A DNA stretch of 32,415 bases from Sanguinoderma infundibulare (taxonomy: Eukaryota; Basidiomycota; Agaricomycetes; Polyporales; Polyporaceae): contig JAVLRN010000029.1 of assembly GCA_032821775.1 (NCBI GenBank), positions 1 to 32,415 on the forward strand, in the 5' to 3' direction. Each line of letters starts with the position of its first letter. The first letter of the stretch is position 1. The position numbers and the translations under genes were made by a program. The notes beneath the pieces are model-generated. The model had not been told where the DNA came from. It saw only the letters and a program-made list of their open reading frames with translations, and made no database searches. This document shows, piece after piece, positions 20,962 through 26,934 of the stretch.

Positions 20962-21909
20962 ATGTCTTACAATCCAATTTATTATGTTTCATCATTAATT
21001 ATTCAATATGTTATTAAAAGAGTAAACTTACCAAGTATTTTCAATATAATTGCTGTAAATTTATTTACAGTGTCAAGGAATTTAATTAGAAGTGAAGGTT
21101 TTATACCTACACTATCGGTATTGTACAGAGTAAACAGGGAAATTCTTAACAGAGGTAGCCTTAATTCAATATTATTAAATAGAAGATTAAACCCAACAGT
21201 AACTAACTCTATTTATAATGTTTTACAAAATAATTGGGGTGATTGTCTAGCCTTTTCTAATATTATTAATAGGAATTTTAAATGGTATGTTTTAGGTCTA
21301 TTTGTTTCGAGTTTCAATTCTATGTTCTTTAAATTAACTAAATTTACTTTGGGTGTTGTAATTTCTTCTATTGGAGTTGTATACTCTGAAAGTTTATCAA
21401 GTATTTCAACACTAAAGGATTTTGCTTACTGGGTACTAGACATTATAGAAAATAATTCTAGTTTTAGGTTTTTTCCTGAAAATAATCCAATATCAATACC
21501 TGAATCTGAAGTTCGTGAATTTATAAAAGAAGATAAGTTAAATCCTTATAAACTAATAGGGATGGTTTTAATAGGTTTCTTTGCAGTATCCTTATCATTA
21601 TTAGTATCTGATCATTACTTTCATGACTATATTAAGGATATTCCAGTGGTAAGTACTTATACTGATTTCTTAAGTAATAGTCTTAACAGTTTTACTTCAT
21701 GGGTAAATAGTTTTTTTACTCCGTCTTCTGGAGGTAATGGTAATGTAGACCCTGATAACGTAATTTCAAGAACTAGTTCAAATAGCTCTAATGCTACAGT
21801 GGTACCTGATAATATTCATTCACCTAGTCCTATAACTGGTAACCCTGCTAATAACACATTGATTACTCCTCCTACAACCCCTGATCCATCTAATAATCCT
21901 TGGTTCTAG
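20962..21909 (+). CDS. Unrecognised membrane protein with Ser/Pro/Asn-rich tail (orf2)
   Basis: 315 codons from ATG 20962 (MSYNPIYYVSSLIIQYVI); the frame is open further up to a GTG at 20899. Visible parts: a mixed N-terminal region with EGFIPTLSVLYRVNREIL, a hydrophobic segment around residues 125-148 (TKFTLGVVISSIGVVY), an acidic/basic stretch PESEVREFIKEDKLNPYK, a second hydrophobic segment near 203-220 (LIGMVLIGFFAVSLSLLV), and a ~60-residue low-complexity tail rich in Ser, Asn, Pro and Thr. It has no LAGLIDADG, GIY-YIG, DNA or RNA polymerase, or Rps3 motif. Length, an intact frame and balanced amino-acid use make it a real gene. Function unknown; an origin from a mitochondrial plasmid is possible but not shown. 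Confidence 0.72.
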   Translation: MSYNPIYYVSSLIIQYVIKRVNLPSIFNIIAVNLFTVSRNLIRSEGFIPTLSVLYRVNREILNRGSLNSILLNRRLNPTVTNSIYNVLQNNWGDCLAFSNIINRNFKWYVLGLFVSSFNSMFFKLTKFTLGVVISSIGVVYSESLSSISTLKDFAYWVLDIIENNSSFRFFPENNPISIPESEVREFIKEDKLNPYKLIGMVLIGFFAVSLSLLVSDHYFHDYIKDIPVVSTYTDFLSNSLNSFTSWVNSFFTPSSGGNGNVDPDNVISRTSSNSSNATVVPDNIHSPSPITGNPANNTLITPPTTPDPSNNPWF

Positions 21910-22162
21910 TTAATAAATAATTTATATACCCCCTTAATTCATAGTTTTAATGCCATAAATCTTGAGGGTCAGTACCAATATTAGTTAGAACCTACCAAGA
22001 CATCACAAAATGTAACAGAATTTACCATTATTTAAAAAATTTTATCTAATCTATAAAATAATTTAAATGAGTAGAAAGAATCGAGCCGGAAATTTTTTTA
22101 TTTTAAATAATTTTAATTAAAAAAACGAGTATCCTGATTCCTCTCTACAAAATCTAAATAAC
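21910..22162. other. Spacer between orf2 and orf3
   Basis: About 250 bases, AT-rich, with short GC-containing patches (for example near 21970 and 22085). No gene was recognised. Confidence 0.4.
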
Positions 22163-22516
22163 ATGGAAACTTTAAATCATAACGATATCCAGGCAATGGG
22201 TGTAGGTATAGTATTCGGTGTAATAGGAACTGTAACACTTGGTTCAATACTTTATTGGTGGTATAGGGTTACATATAATGCTAATATTGATGGTAATCAA
22301 TTTTTAGACGGTGATTTAACCATTGATGTATTTAATTACATAAGTCACTTAGATCCGTTAACACTATTATTATTGATAAATTTAATTTGCTTATTGAATA
22401 TCTTTATTTTATACCTAAAATTTTTATTGTTTTATAACTTAAATATAAAAAAAGTTGTGCTTCAAAGAAGTACTGAGAGAATACTATTTAAGATACATAA
22501 TCATTTCAAGGTTTAA
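22163..22516 (+). CDS. Unrecognised small membrane protein (orf3)
   Basis: 117 codons, ATG to TAA. Hydrophobic segment one is near residues 12-33 (GVGIVFGVIGTVTLGSILYW), followed by a hydrophilic, acidic loop (NIDGNQFLDGD). A second hydrophobic region lies near 62-92 (LTLLLLINLICLLNIFILYL), and the C-terminus is basic. The stretch VFNYISHL...LINLICLL resembles ILDYINQL...LVNLIALL of orf1, so the C-terminal half may be a paralogue joined to a different N-terminal helix. The ending looks abrupt, and a frameshift is possible given the other lesions in this window. Function unknown. Confidence 0.6.
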   Translation: METLNHNDIQAMGVGIVFGVIGTVTLGSILYWWYRVTYNANIDGNQFLDGDLTIDVFNYISHLDPLTLLLLINLICLLNIFILYLKFLLFYNLNIKKVVLQRSTERILFKIHNHFKV

Positions 22517-22997
22517 TAACCTTATTTATTACTACTTCTTTAAATATTTACGTAATTACTAATTTAGTCGCCTAATTATTAGTCTATTTAATTAAGTTAC
22601 CCTTAATTACCCCATTTTTAATAAAATTAGTGTAACAAAATTAGAAAAAGATAACCAAATTTTAATCTATATTTTTAAATATGTAAATATATAGTTTCAA
22701 TTGGGTTAGTTATATTAAATTATCAACATTAAAAATATTACTAAGTAAATCATTATTAAAACCAATTACATTAATTATAAGTATAATTTACAAAAAAATG
22801 AATAAGGATTTTATAAAGGTTTATACTTTAATCTTTAAAGATTGTTAAAAAAAAAAAATAGACCTTTTATTTTGATAAGCAATAATCATAATTAAAGGGG
22901 AAATATAGTTATTATAGTTATAAATAAATATTATTTATACAAATAAATTTTAGATACATATTAAAATGTTATAGCTAGATTAATGCATAATTCTGGT
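22517..22997. other. AT-rich spacer between orf3 and the LAGLIDADG remnant
   Basis: About 480 bases without a recognisable gene, tRNA or conserved motif. It contains an A12 run near 22847. It separates the plus-strand cassette from the minus-strand atp6 unit, so transcripts converge here. Confidence 0.45.
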
Positions 22998-23212
22998 CTA
23001 GATATAAATATGACCAATATTACCAAAAAACGGTTTAAATAGTTCTAATATTCGCATATTAGAACTATTTATTGAAGCGACTATTTGGAAATTAATAGAA
23101 ACAGACCAACCTATTAGGTTTTTGCACTTTTTGGTATTGAAACCTAAAAAGAACCAACCCCATCTGTTAAACCCGTAATTGTCCAAGGCTTTAATAAAGT
23201 TACTTTTCTCAT
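22998..23212 (-). pseudogene. LAGLIDADG endonuclease remnant just downstream of atp6
   Basis: Begins at an ATG at 23212, 15 bases after the atp6 stop codon, on the same strand. It reads LLKPWTITGLTDGVGSF and then stops. In the neighbouring frame it continues as LGFNTKKCKNLIGWSVSINF and MRILELFKPFFGNIGHIYI before a stop at 22998. The first helix normally reads TDGEGSF; here Val replaces the catalytic Glu. Only the N-terminal ~70 residues remain. Clearly LAGLIDADG_1 type, truncated and dead. It may mark a past insertion of a mobile endonuclease gene at the atp6 3' end. Confidence 0.78.
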
Positions 23213-23227
23213 TATATAAGGATTATC

Positions 23228-24001
23228 TTAATGTAGTTCAATAGCATCTTTAATGTATGATATAGTCAACAATGTGAATACATAAGCTTGTATTAAAGAC
23301 ACTGCTAATTCTAAACCACATATAGCTAAAAAAACAGTAAATGGTATTATAGTAAGTACCGCTACAATAGGCCCACTAAGGAATAATTTATATAGGAAAG
23401 TAGATAATATTTTCATTAAAGTATGTCCTGCACACATATTTGCGAATAATCTTATACCTAATGAAAGTGCTCTTGCTAAATAAGATACAAATTCGATAAG
23501 TACTAATAAAGGAACTAAGGCTAGAGGGCAACCAGATGGTACAAAAAATGAAAAGAAGTGTAATTTATGAATACTTAAACCTAAAATAGTTACTGCAATT
23601 AAAATAGTGAAAGAGAAACCAATACTTACTACAATAGAAGTAGTAATAGTAAATGAATAAGGTATATTACCAGTTAAATTTGCTATTAAGATGAAGAAGA
23701 AGATTGAATAAATAAATGGTAAGTATACTTCTTTTCCTAATTGTTCTCTTACCATTGAATGGATACTGGCATATAAACTTTCTAAAACAATTGACCATTT
23801 ACTTGGTATTAATTTAACTTCATTATTACCAGCATAATGTATTCCAACTATTAAGAATAAAACTAATAAAGAATATAACCCTAAATTAGTTAATGTTATA
23901 TTTAAATATCCTAATATCGGAGCATTTATTCCTATTAAATTAGTAACTTCAAATTGTTCTAATGGTGAATTTACCATTATAAAGTTTGTACTTAATAACA
24001 T
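23228..24001 (-). CDS. atp6: ATP synthase subunit 6
   Basis: Subunit a of the F0 sector, forming the proton channel beside the c-ring in the inner membrane. It is intact at 257 codons, a normal fungal length. Motifs: VKLIPSKWSIVLESLYASIH, FIYSIFFFILIANLTGNIPY, the helix with the essential Arg (SLGIRLFANMCAGHTLMK), and the C-terminus FTLLTISYIKDAIELH. No intron or frameshift. The start ATG gives MLLSTNFIMVNSPLEQF, a typical processed leader. A LAGLIDADG remnant follows 15 bases after the stop. Confidence 0.97.
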   Translation of the reverse strand: MLLSTNFIMVNSPLEQFEVTNLIGINAPILGYLNITLTNLGLYSLLVLFLIVGIHYAGNNEVKLIPSKWSIVLESLYASIHSMVREQLGKEVYLPFIYSIFFFILIANLTGNIPYSFTITTSIVVSIGFSFTILIAVTILGLSIHKLHFFSFFVPSGCPLALVPLLVLIEFVSYLARALSLGIRLFANMCAGHTLMKILSTFLYKLFLSGPIVAVLTIIPFTVFLAICGLELAVSLIQAYVFTLLTISYIKDAIELH

Positions 24002-24237
24002 AATTTGTATTTGTTTATCATTTTTTTGTTTGAATATTTTTTTTTAAAATAAAGTAGATAATTATAAATATAATATGTTTATAGTATAATTATTAAGTTT
24101 AATTATTATAATACTTTATAAAAAGATTAAACTTTACTAAGAAAAGATTTAATGGAAAGATACTTTTATGTTAAATAAATAACAAAATATTTTTTTTCCG
24201 TAATAAATTTTTAATTTTTTAAATTTTTAATTTTTTA

Positions 24238-24531
24238 ATGAATGGTAAATTAACAATTAGAAAAAGGTTAGAAGCTTTAAAGAAAATTTTATTTTTTTTT
24301 TATAACCTTTCCACCTTCTATACAACTTCATTTACTTTTAAATATATGTTAGCTCCTTTAAATATGGAAAACTTGAAAAATACTTCAAATAATGGTTCAA
24401 ATCCGATAAGGTTAACAAAAATATTACCAAAATTTAATCTAGAAAAGGTAAGAATAGTTTATAAATTGTCTGAATATTTATTTAGTGTATGTCTTTATAT
24501 TGTAAAATTTATTTATTTATTTTTTTTTTAG
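24238..24531 (+). CDS. Possible small ORF, doubtful
   Basis: 97 codons on the plus strand ending next to trnM. It starts MNGKLTIRKRLEALKK and has a Phe/Tyr-rich C-terminus formed by a T-rich tract. No family is recognised. The middle (NLKNTSNNGSNPIRLTKILP) is not low complexity, so it could be a real short gene or part of the plus-strand orf set, but chance is likely in such AT-rich DNA. Confidence 0.25.
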   Translation: MNGKLTIRKRLEALKKILFFFYNLSTFYTTSFTFKYMLAPLNMENLKNTSNNGSNPIRLTKILPKFNLEKVRIVYKLSEYLFSVCLYIVKFIYLFFF

Positions 24532-24532
24532 G

Positions 24533-24607
24533 AAGCCGATAAAAAGGGTTGAACTTTTATCTTATCGTCATGAATGATAGGTTTTAACCAGTTAAACTAT
24601 ATCAGCT
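24533..24607 (-). tRNA. trnM: tRNA-Met (CAU)
   Basis: Acceptor stem AGCTGAT/ATCGGCT, anticodon loop TTCATGA (anticodon CAT), T arm AAAAG-TTCAACC-CTTTT. The T stem 3' side reads CTTTTT, one T more than fits, so the arm is one base too long unless a T is an error. One of two CAU tRNAs here; which is initiator and which elongator (or Ile-type) was not settled. Confidence 0.85.
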
Positions 24608-24608
24608 T

Positions 24609-24997
24609 TAATTTTTTAAAATTAAAAAAAATCTAAATTTTAGATAGGGGAAGAGGTTAGATAGGCGGTTAGATAATTATAAGAATATTTTTGTAAGAAC
24701 TGAATTTACTATAAAAATTCATAAGTATATATAGGTCATCATATTACACATTAAATTAAAAAATAAACAAACTAAAGTGTTAGAACTGATACTGATAATT
24801 TGTATGTAAATTTACTGTTTTTTGAAAAAGAAAACTTCTTTATTTATACCATACCTTAAGATATCTATTATAATTAATTATACTTATAACCTTACTAAAT
24901 TAAATAATTTAATCCCAGGTTTAATTATCCTAACTCTCTTTTAAATAGAAATTTAATAAAAATAAATTTATCTATGATATAATAGACAAATTTAAAG
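24609..24997. other. Spacer between trnM and trnH
   Basis: About 390 bases, AT-rich. No further tRNA or ORF was recognised on either strand. Confidence 0.5.
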
Positions 24998-25069
24998 GGT
25001 AAAATCAGAGACTTGAACTCTGAACAGCGTCGCCACAAGACGTTATTTTGCCAATTAAACTAATATTAC
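24998..25069 (-). tRNA. trnH: tRNA-His (GUG)
   Basis: Acceptor GTAATAT/ATTTTAC with one T-T mismatch, anticodon loop TTGTGGC (anticodon GTG), T arm CAGAG-TTCAAGT-CTCTG. The discriminator is C, as expected for tRNA-His. Confidence 0.9.
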
Positions 25070-25152
25070 CTCTTTTACTTATTTTTTATAAAAAGTAAAA
25101 TGTTATTGTTATTTTAATAATAAGTAATTATTAATTAATTATTTGATTTGAT

Positions 25153-25239
25153 CGGGCACTGTGAGATTCGAACTCACGACTTTTTCAGAAGTTCTTATTT
25201 TCAAGATAAGCGCCATAAACCAGACTCGACCAAATGCCC
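25153..25239 (-). tRNA. trnS: tRNA-Ser (UGA)
   Basis: Acceptor GGGCATT/AGTGCCC, anticodon stem CTTAT/ATAAG with loop CTTGAAA (anticodon TGA), long class II variable arm, and T arm GTGAG-TTCGAAT-CTCAC. Reads UCN serine codons. Confidence 0.93.
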
Positions 25240-25317
25240 TTTAAAGAAAATATACTGATACACTAAAAAGAAGTAAAAAAAAATATTATATTATTTTAAA
25301 TAAAACATATAATGAAA

Positions 25318-25391
25318 TAAGACCGAAGGGAATTGAACCCTTATAAGATCCATTATGAGCGAATTGCATTAACCTATTATGCTACAGTCTT
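25318..25391 (-). tRNA. trnM: tRNA-Met (CAU), second copy
   Basis: Acceptor AAGACTG/CGGTCTT, anticodon stem ATTCG/TGGAT with loop CTCATAA (anticodon CAT), T arm AAGGG-TTCAATT-CCCTT, discriminator A. It differs throughout from the CAU tRNA at 24533, so it is not a recent duplicate. Confidence 0.9.
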
Positions 25392-25419
25392 AATAATGAA
25401 AAAAATAATTTTTTTAAAT

Positions 25420-25502
25420 TGAGCAGTAAAGGAATCGAACCTTTTACGGTATAAACCAATTTTTTTACAGAAAACCACCATTACCAATCGGATCACCTGC
25501 CC
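25420..25502 (-). tRNA. trnY: tRNA-Tyr (GUA)
   Basis: Anticodon loop CTGTAAA (anticodon GTA), long variable arm (class II, as usual for mitochondrial tRNA-Tyr in fungi), T arm AAAGG-TTCGATT-CCTTT. Acceptor GGGCAGG/ACTGCTC with one mismatch at the base of the stem. Confidence 0.9.
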
Positions 25503-25589
25503 CAAAAAAAAAATCTTATAAAATAAAACAAATAATTAATTTATGTTTACTATTTAAATAAAGTTATTATTTTAATAGTTTTTATAGGA

Positions 25590-25662
25590 TGAAAACACTT
25601 GGGATCGAACCAAGACCATTCTCCTTAAAAGGGAGACACTCAACCAATCGAGTTCTGTTTCC
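25590..25662 (-). tRNA. trnK: tRNA-Lys (UUU)
   Basis: Acceptor GGAAACA/TGTTTTC, anticodon stem TCTCC/GGAGA with loop CTTTTAA (anticodon TTT), T arm CTTGG-TTCGATC-CCAAG, discriminator A. All arms are well paired. Confidence 0.94.
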
Positions 25663-25728
25663 TAATAAAATTTATTTTTGTTTTCTCTTAGGAAATAAAT
25701 TGATTCATTCTCGTAGAATGAATACATA

Positions 25729-25802
25729 CTGAGTTGACCAGATTCGAACTGATATAAGCCACCACCAAAAAATGGTGTTTTCCCAAATTAAACTACAACT
25801 CA
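25729..25802 (-). tRNA. trnQ: tRNA-Gln (UUG), anticodon loop one base long
   Basis: Acceptor TGAGTTG/CAACTCA is perfect; T arm ATCAG-TTCGAAT-CTGGT. The anticodon stem CACCA/TGGTG is perfect but encloses eight bases, TTTTTTGG. Removing one T gives a normal loop TTTTGG with anticodon TTG (Gln). Without that correction a weaker pairing would give TTT, but a good tRNA-Lys already exists. The extra T fits the other extra bases in this window. Confidence 0.75.
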
Positions 25803-25804
25803 TA

Positions 25805-25877
25805 AGCCAAAAACAGGAATTGAACCAGTATTAGATTCTTACAAGGGATCCGTTTTAACCATTTAAACTATTTTGGC
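25805..25877 (-). tRNA. trnT: tRNA-Thr (UGU)
   Basis: Acceptor GCCAAAA/TTTTGGC is perfect; anticodon stem GATCC/GAATC has one mismatch, with loop CTTGTAA (anticodon TGT). The T arm ACTGG-TTCAATT-CCTGT has one T-T mismatch. Only two bases separate it from trnQ. Confidence 0.88.
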
Positions 25878-25916
25878 TAACTTATTTTTATAAAATTTAA
25901 TTAAAAAAAGATATAG

Positions 25917-25988
25917 TGCCTCAGGAGAGAATTGAACTCACTTCTTTAATGCTTCAAATTAACGCTTTTACCATTAAGCAACTGAAGC
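25917..25988 (-). tRNA. trnF: tRNA-Phe (GAA)
   Basis: Acceptor GCTTCAG/CTGAGGC, anticodon stem TTAAT/ATTAA with loop TTGAAGC (anticodon GAA), T arm GTGAG-TTCAATT-CTCTC, discriminator A. Confidence 0.92.
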
Positions 25989-26038
25989 TAACTATTATTA
26001 GTTTTATATTTAACTATTAAATTTTATTATAGTTTATA

Positions 26039-26110
26039 TGGAGAGAGATAGACTTGAACTATCATGCTTGTAATGCAACTACAATCGATTACCAATTATC
26101 GGATATCCCC
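26039..26110 (-). tRNA. trnA: tRNA-Ala (UGC)
   Basis: Acceptor GGGGATA/TCTCTCC with one mismatch, anticodon stem TTGTA/TACAA with loop GTTGCAT (anticodon TGC), T arm GATAG-TTCAAGT-CTATC, discriminator A. It is the first tRNA after nad4 in the direction of transcription. Confidence 0.92.
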
Positions 26111-26789
26111 TTTAATAATTTTTTTTTATTTTAAAAATAAATACTCTTTTACAATTATATTTTATCAGACTTTATTTTTTAGTGGTTATTTAAGTATTTC
26201 ATTTATGTCTAATAATACATAACTTCTCCCCACCATTTTTTTAACTATTTATTTAAATTGTAAAATGAAGATGTTATTTGTTGAATTTTTCTTTTCTCTA
26301 CAATATATTTCACGTTATGATTTTAATTGTTTGAATCCAAATTAATTATTTTCACTTCTTGTTTTTTCTAAAAATTAATAACTATTATCTTTAATTCCAG
26401 ATAATTCTTATAAAAATAACAAGATAATTATAATTTTTATTTTAGTATTTTAGTTTATTGAATCCTTATTTTTTAAAAATTAGAAGAGGCTAGAAAATTA
26501 ATTGAATTGTAGTAGATTCTTTTAAATAAAGGGCTTGATATATAAATGTTAATAAATAGTTTTATAAAATATTGAGAGAAAGAAGCAAATAAATTAATAT
26601 AATAATTTTTCTATGAATAAAAATTGGGTATTTTTTGGTGAGAGTAATTAAAGTTACGTGATTTATATATGATGACTTTCTATGGAATTTATAAGTATAC
26701 CTATCTTATATAAATTTATAATGGGGGGTAAAATTTATACTATCGAAATATCAAATTAATCAATTTCTTATATTAAGAATAATAAATTA
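26111..26789. other. AT-rich spacer between trnA and nad4
   Basis: About 680 bases with no gene recognised on either strand. It contains a 31-base copy of rnl sequence (26195-26225), reported separately, and a G6 run near 26724. Since nad4 is upstream on the minus strand, this is nad4 3' sequence followed by the tRNA leader. Confidence 0.5.
26195..26225. repeat. 31-base perfect copy of an rnl segment
   Basis: TATTTCATTTATGTCTAATA followed by ATACATAACTT is identical to 19613-19643 in the rnl 5' exon, in the same orientation. Flanking bases differ on both sides. Likely a short filler copy of rnl inserted in a spacer. Confidence 0.85.
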
Positions 26790-26934
26790 TTACATTAAAT
26801 ATAAATATAAATATAATAATATTCCAAATAGTAATCCGATTATATAAGCAAAAAGTTTTTTAAAATCATTATCTAAAAATAATCGTTTAACATCATCATC
26901 TAATGATGCTATATATACTTTATATTCAAATAGT
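26790..26934 (-). pseudogene. Coding-like tail after nad4, out of frame
   Basis: Directly after the nad4 stop, one other frame reads on to a TAA at 26790-26792 with a coherent protein: IHKLFEYKVYIASLDDDVKR, then a hydrophobic end (FAYIIGLLFGILLYLYLYLM). It could be the true end of the extended nad4 product, cut off by a one-base shift, or the last part of a separate membrane-protein ORF fused to nad4. Which one cannot be decided from the sequence. Confidence 0.45.

Noticed and set aside
26111..26789. Possible mitochondrial RNase P RNA (rnpB) in the spacer
   Set aside because: The conserved P4 strands could not be found at a plausible spacing.
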